Below, one piece after another: positions 37,057 to 44,859 of a DNA stretch of 64,000 bases (the stretch's first letter is position 1; every line of letters begins with the position of its first letter). Position numbers and translations under genes: made by a program. Where the stretch lies: positions 9,424 to 73,423 of the forward strand of contig DATFDP010000120.1 of assembly GCA_035252015.1 (NCBI GenBank), in the 5' to 3' direction. The notes beneath the pieces are model-generated. The model worked only from the letters and a program-made list of their open reading frames with translations, made no database searches and was not told the DNA's origin. The DNA comes from JAICWP01 sp035252015 (lineage in GTDB: Bacteria; Acidobacteriota; Terriglobia; Terriglobales; Acidobacteriaceae).

Positions 37057-37671
37057 ATGTCGGACTTGAGCCATCCCCGGCCTGAAACCACTGCTCCCTG
37101 GGACCGCAAGATTCCGGAGAAGATGCTGGCGTTGTATCTGGACAGCGTGCGCAGTTTTCCCGCCTGGAAGGCAATCTGCCCCCACTACATTCATCCCGAC
37201 GTAAAAGAAGTGAGCGAACTGGGCTACCACTCCACGCTCCTGCGCACGGGCCAGGCGGAGTATGTTTTCACCTTCAGCACTAAGACCACTTTCATTTACG
37301 AAATCGAGGAAGAGGTCAGGACAGGGCAGCTGGAAATTCGCTGCGATAACGAACTGGTGCTGAACATTGGGGTTTCCTGCGCCGATGACGCGGAGGGCAA
37401 GCCGGAGTGGGTGGCGCGCAGCGTGGAAGTGTTTTGCGATGGCGAGTGGGTGGCTGACTTGCTGGGCCTGGCAGCGCGGCAGCAGGCGCACGAACGCCAG
37501 CGCCTGCAGTTAGAAACGAAGGAACGCCAGCGCCACGCGCAGGAACTCAGTCAACTGCGGCAGAAGTTCGGAATTGAAGAAGCGGCGCCTGCGCCAGGAA
37601 AGGCCAAAGCCTCTTCCCAAAAGCCGCAGGGACGGAGCTGGCTGCGCTTCTGGAAAAAACGCAGTGGTTGA
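37057..37671 (+). CDS. Conserved hypothetical protein with coiled C-terminus
   Basis: 204 aa, no signal peptide. Residues 20-140 form a mixed alpha/beta domain (MLALYLDSVRSFPAWKAICPHYI, then TTFIYEIEEEVRTGQLEIRCD). Residues 145-175 are a Gln/Arg-rich helix (QQAHERQRLQLETKERQRHAQ), and the end is basic. An opposing 209-codon frame on the minus strand is less protein-like. The function is unknown. Confidence 0.65.
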   Translation: MSDLSHPRPETTAPWDRKIPEKMLALYLDSVRSFPAWKAICPHYIHPDVKEVSELGYHSTLLRTGQAEYVFTFSTKTTFIYEIEEEVRTGQLEIRCDNELVLNIGVSCADDAEGKPEWVARSVEVFCDGEWVADLLGLAARQQAHERQRLQLETKERQRHAQELSQLRQKFGIEEAAPAPGKAKASSQKPQGRSWLRFWKKRSG

Positions 37672-37862
37672 AAGCTCTTGGCTATGCAGAACTGCAGCCG
37701 CCACGATTGCAAGCGCCAGCCATTCAGCGATAATTCACGACAAACACCTCAAACGATTTTGCACAGTTTTTTGTTGACCTCTCTATGTTGATTAGCCGGA
37801 ATCAGCCAGCGCATGAAGTTACAACCTGGGCCCGGCAGGTCCCCGCGCTTTAACAGAAACCG

Positions 37863-39467
37863 ATGCCGGCACAGACCTCCTTTGCTCCCGCCACCTCACT
37901 GCAGCCCAGCCTCCCCGAAACCGACCGTGAGCAGGGTTCCGCAGGCGGTTGGCTTGGATTCGGGTATAAGCGATGGCTATGGATGCTTTGTGCGGCAGGG
38001 ATCGGTGCGCGGCTGCAGCAGTACCTGTTCAACCGCTCCCTGTGGCTGGACGAATCGCTGATGGCGCTCAACCTGCTACACCGCTCCTTTGCCCAGCTGG
38101 CGAAGCCTTTGGACTATCAGCTGGTAGCGCCCCTGGCCTGGCTGTTCGTGGAAAAATCCTGCAGTCTGCTGTTTGGTCCCAGCGAGCTGGCGTTTCGCCT
38201 AGTCGCGGTGCTGGGTGGCTCATTGGCCATGGTGCTGCTCGCCCTTCTCGCCTGGCGCCTGCTGGCGCCCCGCGCCGCCCTAGTGGCTGTAGGGCTGTTC
38301 GCTCTCTCGCCGCCCCTCATTTACTACTCTTCCGAGCTCAAGCCCTATGGCAGCGACTCCGCGGCTTGCGCCCTCCTCTGGCTGCTTGGATTCTGGGCGT
38401 TGCGGGAGCGGCTTACAGCGATAAAGGTGGTCGTGCTCTCGCTGGCGGGCGCCGCCTTGTTCTGGTTCTCTCATCCCATCCTGTTCGTTGCGGGCGGATT
38501 TGCCGTGGCGGTTCTCGCCGCCGCCATTGCGGAACATAATTGGCGGCGCTGCCTCGGCTTTGTTCCCGTTTTTCTGACCTGGATTGCCAGCTTCGCGGTT
38601 GATTACTGGCTGACTTTGCGCACCAGCAGCGCCAACCCTGGCCTGCCCCATGCCTACCCTTTTTTCAGCTTCCCCATCCACTTTTCGACCATTGATATGG
38701 CAATTCAGAGCATTTTTACCCTGCAGCAAAACCCCTCGACCATTCTGCTGGGTGTGGCGCTGTTTGCCGCCGTCATTGGCGGGCTGCATTTCTGGCGCGA
38801 GGACCGTGCCGCCTGCTGCTTTCTAGTTGTGCCCCTGCTTCTGGCGTTAGCTGCTTCCAACCGCCACCTCTACCCTCTGCCTGGACGCTTCTACCTCTTT
38901 TTCGCGCCAGCACTTTTTCTGCTGGTGGGAGCGGGAGCCGAGGAGATATGTCTCACAGCCCGTTCCCGGTCGCTGCCAGTGGCCGCCGCCTTAATGGTGC
39001 TGCTGTTCTTTCAGCCCGTGCTCTCCACCGCTGAAATCGTTCAGCACCACATGCCGGGCGAGGAGTTGCGCCCAGTGCTGCAGTATGTGCAGCGTCATCA
39101 GCGTCCCGGTGATGAGTGGTACATCTACTACTACGCTTCTTACAGCTACGAGTACTACGCGGAAGCTTACGGACTTAGAGGCGGCAACGTCATGCTGGGC
39201 AGCGGATTTCGCGTTCCACCTCCTCGCAGCAAGGACTGGGATGTCTACCAGAAGGATTTTTCCAAGCTACAGGGCCGGCGAGTTTGGGTGATCTTCTCCC
39301 ATAACTGGACACTGGATGGGGTGGACGAGTCTACTTACGCGCTGCACGTCCTGGACGGATTGGGGGTGCGAAAGGACGCTTACCTGGAGTATGGCGCGGC
39401 TGCTTACCTCTACGAACTACCCCCACAATCGGCACCGACAGCACCGAACCCAGCAGCACGCAACTGA
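37863..39467 (+). CDS. GT39-like membrane glycosyltransferase
   Basis: 534 aa with about 11 membrane helices. The first external loop has RSLWLDESLMALNLL, the acidic motif typical of PMT/ArnT-type enzymes that use lipid-linked sugars. SPPLIYYSSELKPYGSDSA is a second conserved loop. The C-terminal 120 residues form a soluble Tyr-rich domain (WYIYYYASYSYEYYAEAYG). The acceptor is unknown. A weaker nested ATG exists, but 37863 is in keeping with the cytoplasmic N-terminus. Confidence 0.83.
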   Translation: MPAQTSFAPATSLQPSLPETDREQGSAGGWLGFGYKRWLWMLCAAGIGARLQQYLFNRSLWLDESLMALNLLHRSFAQLAKPLDYQLVAPLAWLFVEKSCSLLFGPSELAFRLVAVLGGSLAMVLLALLAWRLLAPRAALVAVGLFALSPPLIYYSSELKPYGSDSAACALLWLLGFWALRERLTAIKVVVLSLAGAALFWFSHPILFVAGGFAVAVLAAAIAEHNWRRCLGFVPVFLTWIASFAVDYWLTLRTSSANPGLPHAYPFFSFPIHFSTIDMAIQSIFTLQQNPSTILLGVALFAAVIGGLHFWREDRAACCFLVVPLLLALAASNRHLYPLPGRFYLFFAPALFLLVGAGAEEICLTARSRSLPVAAALMVLLFFQPVLSTAEIVQHHMPGEELRPVLQYVQRHQRPGDEWYIYYYASYSYEYYAEAYGLRGGNVMLGSGFRVPPPRSKDWDVYQKDFSKLQGRRVWVIFSHNWTLDGVDESTYALHVLDGLGVRKDAYLEYGAAAYLYELPPQSAPTAPNPAARN

Positions 39468-39653
39468 GGTTCTCCCCATACCCACTATTACCCCTCTCGT
39501 GCAAACCTTTGCATCCGAAAGATGTTGTATTTTCTTGCAGCAGCTGTCCTACCTGTTGAATCTTGGGGCTTGCACTGGAGGTCAAAAGTGGCGGGCTAAA
39601 TGCACGAGCAAAGAGAAAGCAGGTTCCCAGTACTACAGCTCCTGCGGTGACCA

Positions 39654-39881
39654 ATGAAAGCTTCCGAACCCAGCCGTTCGCCCTCCGGCCAAATTCTTTG
39701 GGCCATCTTTATTGTGCTCGTTGCCCTTTGGGTGATCGCCTTCGCGGCTCACTTGGGCGGTGGTGTAATCACCTATCTCCTGATTGTCTCTCTGGCGGTT
39801 CTCCTTATCCGGTCAGCCGGCTCGCGGGCGAAAACCGCTCCGGTACAGGAACGAGAAATGAAGGGGCCCTCCGCGGAATAA
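39654..39881 (+). CDS. Small two-helix membrane protein (DUF5670/Lmo0937-like)
   Basis: 75 aa. Two hydrophobic segments, ILWAIFIVLVALWVIAFAAH and VITYLLIVSLAVLLIRSAG, are separated by GGG. This 'LWAI..VLL.LW..G......GG..H.LLVIA...LL.R' pattern is that of small stress-linked membrane proteins. The spacer before it (39468-39653) shows no gene. Confidence 0.75.
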   Translation: MKASEPSRSPSGQILWAIFIVLVALWVIAFAAHLGGGVITYLLIVSLAVLLIRSAGSRAKTAPVQEREMKGPSAE

Positions 39882-39923
39882 CCGCGGCCGGGAGTAATCC
39901 CCTTATTGTCTTCGCGGGTCCGG

Positions 39924-41318
39924 TTACACCGGCAGATGCAACCGCGCTTCGCAGCCCCTGCCCTCGAGACGATTAGCGAGTTGCACGGTGCCGCCGTGGG
40001 CTTCAGCAATCTGCCGGCTGAGCGCCAGCCCAATTCCCGAACCTCCAGGCTTGGTTGTGAAGAAGGGTACAAACAGGTTGCCGGGATTGGCGATGCCCAA
40101 GCCTTCGTCGCGCACACACACATCGAGCGAGCCCCCATTCCTGTGCCAACCCACGCTGACCTTGCCCTGAGTCTCTAGCGATGCATCCGCGGCGTTGCGG
40201 ATCAGGTTGATGAGCACCTGCTGCAGTTGGTCAGGATCTGCTTGCAGCCTGACTTCCGGGCCGGCGACCACCTCGACCGGCAAGCGGGTCTCCACGCTGG
40301 CCGCGGCGCGTACCAGCGCACCCAGTTCCACTTCCTGAAGCTGCGGCTTGGGCAGGCGCGCCAACCGTGAGTAGTCGCGCATGAACTTGCTGAGCGCGTC
40401 GGAACGCTCGGCGATGATTTTCAGTCCGCGGCGCAGGTCATCTTCCCAGTCGGCCGAACGCGGCTCGCGCTTAAGCAGCGTTTCCAGGCTCTGCGCGATG
40501 GAGGAAATGGGCGCCAGCGAGTTGTTCATTTCGTGGCCCAGTACCCGTACCAGGCGCTGCCACGCCTGCCGTTCTTCCTCGCGCAGGGCCTGGCTCAAAT
40601 CGGAGATGACCAGCAACTGGTGTGGCGCGCCCCCCTGGCGGAAGACGGTGCGGCGCAGGCCCCAGCGCCCCGCGTGTCCCGGAAAGCTCTTTTCTATGGT
40701 GCGTCCCATCTCCCCTTCCAGGCAGTCGGCCAGACCTAATTCGGTGGCGGTTTTGCCCAGCAGACGCTCCACATTTTGGCTAAGCAGCCGTTCGCCGGCG
40801 CGGTTCACCAGGCGCAGGCGCGCCTGCGGGTCAAAAGTGAACACCGCGACGTCAATTTCCGCCATCACCGTGCCCAGCAGGGCGCTGGCTTCCATGGCGC
40901 CCAGACGTTGCTCGCGCAGCATCTCGGAAAGGGCGTTGACCTCACGCATCAGTTCGCCCAGCGCGTCTTCGGGGTTGCCCACGCGCGCACGCATGGAGAA
41001 GTCGCCCTCGCGCAGCGCCGCCTGCATGTTGGCCAGGGTCTGCAGGGGGCGCATCACAGTGCCGCGTACAGTGAAGGAGAAGGCCAGCCAGCAGGTAACA
41101 ATCAGCACGGAGAGCGTCCACTGCGTGCTGCCGGAAAAGGAGCCGGTCCAGAGCAGGACCATGGCGGGAATCACGCCGGCCAAGCCCGAAGCCAGCGCGA
41201 ACAGCAGAACCCGGTTTTCGTGCGCTATACGGCGCCGGCCTCGTGGCCGTGGACGGCCTATGGCAGCACTGCTGCGGGAGGACTGGGTTGCGGCCGGTTT
41301 GGCCAGATTAGATTCCAT
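39924..41318 (-). CDS. NtrY-like sensor histidine kinase
   Basis: 464 aa. Two membrane helices (VLLFALASGLAGVIPAMVLL and TLSVLIVTCWLAFSFTV) with almost no external loop, a HAMP segment (MRPLQTLANMQAALREGDFSM), a PAS-like domain (VAVFTFDPQARLRLVNRAGE), a dimerisation box LVRVLGHEMNNSLAPISSIA with the phospho-His, and a HATPase (VLINLIRNAADAS, VRDEGLGI, PFFTTKPGGSGIGLAL). The tiny external region suggests it senses a signal within or near the membrane. Its start overlaps the regulator gene by 11 bases. It is the last gene of the ADOP export operon. Confidence 0.93.
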   Translation of the reverse strand: MESNLAKPAATQSSRSSAAIGRPRPRGRRRIAHENRVLLFALASGLAGVIPAMVLLWTGSFSGSTQWTLSVLIVTCWLAFSFTVRGTVMRPLQTLANMQAALREGDFSMRARVGNPEDALGELMREVNALSEMLREQRLGAMEASALLGTVMAEIDVAVFTFDPQARLRLVNRAGERLLSQNVERLLGKTATELGLADCLEGEMGRTIEKSFPGHAGRWGLRRTVFRQGGAPHQLLVISDLSQALREEERQAWQRLVRVLGHEMNNSLAPISSIAQSLETLLKREPRSADWEDDLRRGLKIIAERSDALSKFMRDYSRLARLPKPQLQEVELGALVRAAASVETRLPVEVVAGPEVRLQADPDQLQQVLINLIRNAADASLETQGKVSVGWHRNGGSLDVCVRDEGLGIANPGNLFVPFFTTKPGGSGIGLALSRQIAEAHGGTVQLANRLEGRGCEARLHLPV

Positions 41319-42714
41319 ACTTCTGCAGGCGGCGGTATAGGGCGCTGCGGCTCAGGCCCAGCGCCTCCGACGCCTGGCTGATATTACCGCCATAACGCGC
41401 CAGCGCCTTGCGCACCAGCAACGACTCTACTTCTTCCAGGCTCATATCTTCCATCTTTTGCCCACTGTCGCGCGTTCCCCGCAGGCCCAGGTCGCTCACC
41501 CGCACCTGCTCGCCTTCCGCCAGAAGCACCGCCCGCTCCACCGAATGATCCAGTTCGCGAACGTTGCCCGGCCACGAATATTCCAGCATAGCCTTCAACG
41601 CGGCGGCATCGAAGCCGGTCAGGCGCTTACCATAGCGCTCCGAATAACGCTTCAGGAAGTGCATAGCCAGCACGGAGATATCCGGGCGCCGCTCTCGAAG
41701 AGGCGGCAGGTGAATTTCCACCGTGTTCAGGCGAAACAAGAGGTCCTGGCGAAAGCGTCCGGCGGAAACTTCCTGGTTCAGGTCGGCGTTGGTGGCGGAG
41801 ATGACGCGCGCGTTTACCCGCCGTGTTTTGGACGAGCCAACCGGCTCCATCTCCCCGGACTCCAGCACCCGCAGCAGCTTGGCCTGCTGGGAGGCGGGCA
41901 CGTTGGCGATCTCGTCCAGGAAAATGGTGCCGCCGTCCGCCAGCTCAAAACGTCCCACGCGGTCGGCGCGAGCATCGGTGAAGGCGCCTTTGACGTGTCC
42001 GAACAGCTCGCTTTCAAACACGCCTTCGGGCAGTCCGCCGGTGTTGACTGCCACGAATGGCCGGTGGGCGCGGTTAGACAAGGCATGCAGCGTGCGCGCC
42101 ACTACTTCTTTGCCTCCTCCGTGCTCGCCGGTGATGAGCACATTGGCGTCGGAAGGCGCAACCCGCGTAATGAGCTGCAGGATGGGCTTCATGGCCTCCG
42201 ATTCCGCGATGAAGGTCGGCCGCCCCTCCGCCCGCAGCAGGCGGTTTTCCGCCTCCAATCGCTGTCCCAGGCGCAGCGCCCTCCCCAATTCCACCTGCGT
42301 GCGCAACACGGAAAGCAGGCGGGCATTCTCCCACGGTTTCTGAATAAAATCGCGCGCCCCGCGCCGCATGGCCTCCACCGCCAGGTCCACGTTGCCCCAG
42401 GCAGTCATTACGATTACGGGAAAGGTGCTGTCGGCGGCCTGAATCTGCGAGAGCAGATCCAGACCTTCCTGACCGGAGGTGGTGTCACGGGTGTAATTCA
42501 AGTCAATCAGGGCGGCATCGAATTCCTGCTTCTGCAGCACCTCGAGCACCCCGGGTGGAGAAGACACGGCGCCAATCTGATAGCCCTCCGGCTTCAACAG
42601 CAGGCGAAGGGCCTCGATGACGTCGCGCTGGTCATCGGCGACAAGTACGCGCGGAGCGGGTTGGTTGCCCAGGATCATCCTGGCCTTACCGGAGGATTGT
42701 ATATGCTCTGTCAT
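41308..42714 (-). CDS. Sigma-54-dependent NtrC-type response regulator
   Basis: 468 aa. Receiver domain with DD27/28, phospho-Asp D71 (ALIDLN) and Lys in FIQKPWE. The AAA+ domain has Walker A GEHGGGKE (usually GESGTGKE), Walker B TIFLDEIANVP, and the sigma-54 contact loop GAFTDA, one change from GAFTGA. The Fis-type helix-turn-helix closes the protein (NISQASEALGLSRSALYRRL). AAGGAG precedes the ATG. It should activate sigma-54 promoters when phosphorylated by the kinase encoded next to it, probably that of the export operon. Confidence 0.95.
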   Translation of the reverse strand: MTEHIQSSGKARMILGNQPAPRVLVADDQRDVIEALRLLLKPEGYQIGAVSSPPGVLEVLQKQEFDAALIDLNYTRDTTSGQEGLDLLSQIQAADSTFPVIVMTAWGNVDLAVEAMRRGARDFIQKPWENARLLSVLRTQVELGRALRLGQRLEAENRLLRAEGRPTFIAESEAMKPILQLITRVAPSDANVLITGEHGGGKEVVARTLHALSNRAHRPFVAVNTGGLPEGVFESELFGHVKGAFTDARADRVGRFELADGGTIFLDEIANVPASQQAKLLRVLESGEMEPVGSSKTRRVNARVISATNADLNQEVSAGRFRQDLLFRLNTVEIHLPPLRERRPDISVLAMHFLKRYSERYGKRLTGFDAAALKAMLEYSWPGNVRELDHSVERAVLLAEGEQVRVSDLGLRGTRDSGQKMEDMSLEEVESLLVRKALARYGGNISQASEALGLSRSALYRRLQKYGI

Positions 42715-42722
42715 TCACTCCT

Positions 42723-44735
42723 TCACAGCGAGGGCCCGGGCAAGTCGGCAGCGGGAGCGGGCTTCTGGTCGGTCAGATCGCTGCGCGGCATCACTCCCGG
42801 AATTTCCGGCGCCTTCTGGACATGCCCGTTTTCGGCGTCGCTGATCTCGATGCCGTTGTGCGTAAGGGTCAGGCCGGTCACGCGGTCCAGTTCCACCCGC
42901 GATTTCTCATATGCCGCCATTGACCCTACGCGAGCCGATTCTGCCTGCGCCAGATCGCGTTGTGTCTGGAGGACCTGGTAGCTGGTGGAGGCGCCGAGGG
43001 CATATTTCTTCTGCTCGATTTCAAAAGTGTGCTGCGCCAGGTCACGGGCTGTGGTAGCCGCTTCCACCCGCGCCCGATTCTGCTGCAGGGCAAATTGCGC
43101 GTTGCGCACCTCAATTCCGATCTCGTTCTGCAACTGCTGCAGCCGCATCTGCGCCTGCCGGTATTCCAACTCCGAGCGGATCTGGTCCGCCTTGGCCACC
43201 CGGTTGCGGAAAGGAATGGTGACCTGGAAGCCGACCGCGTAATCGGGAAAATCATTGCGGAACAGCTTGGCAAACGCGTTGCCATATCCCGTGCGGGACA
43301 CCGTTCCCGGCGGCAGGCACTGGATGGAGTTTGGGTTGGGCACCACGCCGGGAGCGCAGGTGAAAGCGGGATTCTGCTCTCCCGCTAGCGCCGAGGCGCC
43401 GTACCAGGCGACCAGGTCCACCGTGGGTAAGAGCGCATTCTTGGCGCTCTTGCGGCTGATTTCGCGATTAGTCAGGTCCATGCGCGCCTGTGCCAGCTCA
43501 GGACGATGGGAAAGGGCGTCCTGGAGCAAATCCTGAACCGGCTGCACCGGCTCCTTCTCCGGTACATACATAGTGTCCGTAGGCACCACCGGCGCAGCGG
43601 CGATGAAGGCATCGCTCAGGTTGCGGGTAACGGCGTTCTTCATCAGAAGTTGCTGCAGCTGCAGGCTGGTCTGGGCGACAATCAGGTCCTGCTTGCGGCT
43701 GGCCACCTCGTTCTCCGCCTGCGTCACCTCGATTGCCGGAAGCGCGCCAATGCGCACCTGCTCGCGGTTGTCAGAAAGCGTCTTCTCCGCCAGGTTTAGC
43801 GACCGCTCCTTGACCTTCTCATCCTCGTAGGCGTACACCAGGTCCCAGTAAATGTTCTGGATCTGAGACACTGTGGCAATTACCTGATTGCGGAAAGCGA
43901 CATCGGAGATTTCGCGGTTGTTTTTCGCGATGTGTATGAAGCGCAGGTTGGGCCCCGGTCCGAATCCGGCCAGCAGATGCTGCTTTATTTCTGCACGAAA
44001 CTGGGAGAATACCTGCGGCACCAGCAGGTCGAACTGGCTGTTGTCAGTGCCGCGGAGATTATTGAAGTCCACCAGCATCTGCGTGCCCGTTGGGAAAGCC
44101 TGCGTGTACTCGAAATTAGCGTTGGACGTGTTCTGCTGGAACACGCCCACCTGGCCGATGGTGACAGCGTTGTTAATGGGCTGGGCCACATGGTTAACAT
44201 ACAATTTGGCGGTTAACTGCGGATCGTAAGGTTGCAGTGGCGCACCTACGCCCAGCGTGGACTCCACCAGTCCCGAAGCTCCCCCGCCCGCACCGCCCGC
44301 GCCGCCTGAGGTGCCGCCCGCGCCCGAGCCCTGGGCGCCGGTGCCAAATCCGCCCACACCACCGCCGGGCGTCCCTTCGACCAGACCGGTGGCCACGCCG
44401 CGGATTTCCGCGCCAGCCTTCGCCCGCAGGATATCGGTGTCCGCAATGGACAGGTTATAGCGGGCGATGGCGATGTCCAAGTTGTTCTCCAGGGCCAGCG
44501 CCACCGCGTCGCTGAGCGACAGCATCAGTTTCCCGTCTTTCATCAGCGTGTCCAGCCGGGGCGTATTGGTCAGCTTGGGTTGCGGCACCTGTACCGGCGA
44601 ATACGGATTCAGCAGGTTGGGAAACTGCGACCCGGCGTTGGGAAATCTGAACACTTGGGCAGATGCCGGAACCGCCGCCAACCCCAGCAGGAGCAGCCCG
44701 CAAATCATATTGAAGACAGCATTTGTTTTTTTCAT
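42723..44735 (-). CDS. TolC-family outer-membrane efflux channel
   Basis: About 670 aa from the ATG giving MKKTNAVFNMICGLLLLGLA; a longer frame to 44936 is read through a palindromic repeat. Signal peptide 1-27, then two outer-membrane efflux-protein repeats (SLSDAVALALENNLDIAIARYN, YREKEKVKERS-type helices, HRPELAQARMDLTNREISRKSAK, and QAQMRLQQLQNEIGIEVRNAQ). Residues 121-156 are an almost pure Gly/Ala/Ser insert. It supplies the exit duct for the adaptor-ATPase-permease parts upstream in the operon. Confidence 0.92.
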   Translation of the reverse strand: MKKTNAVFNMICGLLLLGLAAVPASAQVFRFPNAGSQFPNLLNPYSPVQVPQPKLTNTPRLDTLMKDGKLMLSLSDAVALALENNLDIAIARYNLSIADTDILRAKAGAEIRGVATGLVEGTPGGGVGGFGTGAQGSGAGGTSGGAGGAGGGASGLVESTLGVGAPLQPYDPQLTAKLYVNHVAQPINNAVTIGQVGVFQQNTSNANFEYTQAFPTGTQMLVDFNNLRGTDNSQFDLLVPQVFSQFRAEIKQHLLAGFGPGPNLRFIHIAKNNREISDVAFRNQVIATVSQIQNIYWDLVYAYEDEKVKERSLNLAEKTLSDNREQVRIGALPAIEVTQAENEVASRKQDLIVAQTSLQLQQLLMKNAVTRNLSDAFIAAAPVVPTDTMYVPEKEPVQPVQDLLQDALSHRPELAQARMDLTNREISRKSAKNALLPTVDLVAWYGASALAGEQNPAFTCAPGVVPNPNSIQCLPPGTVSRTGYGNAFAKLFRNDFPDYAVGFQVTIPFRNRVAKADQIRSELEYRQAQMRLQQLQNEIGIEVRNAQFALQQNRARVEAATTARDLAQHTFEIEQKKYALGASTSYQVLQTQRDLAQAESARVGSMAAYEKSRVELDRVTGLTLTHNGIEISDAENGHVQKAPEIPGVMPRSDLTDQKPAPAADLPGPSL

Positions 44736-44754
44736 AGTCACCACACCATAGAAG

Positions 44755-44850
44755 TAGCGCCGGCATCTTGCCGGCTGTCGCGAGGGCCTCTCGCGGTCAT
44801 TTTTGCAAATTCGTTTCCTCCCACCCTTTGCAGAAACTGCAAGGAGTGGG
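44755..44850. repeat. Family A and family B palindromes between ADOP5 and TolC
   Basis: 44755-44796 (family A) starts TAGCGCCGGC and holds two hairpins, GCCGGC-ATCTT-GCCGGC and CGCGAG-GGCCT-CTCGCG. 44820-44850 (family B) is a 14-bp near-perfect hairpin, CCCACCCTTTGCAG with CTGCAAGGAGTGGG. Neither has a T-run. Confidence 0.8.
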
Positions 44851-44859
44851 TTATTTCGC

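Noticed and set aside
36862..37491. 209-codon minus-strand frame opposite the 37057 gene
   Set aside because: The plus-strand product has better residue balance and a clear domain and coil layout.
41458..42981. 507-codon plus-strand frame over the regulator and TolC genes
   Set aside because: It crosses two well-supported minus-strand genes and shows no domain.
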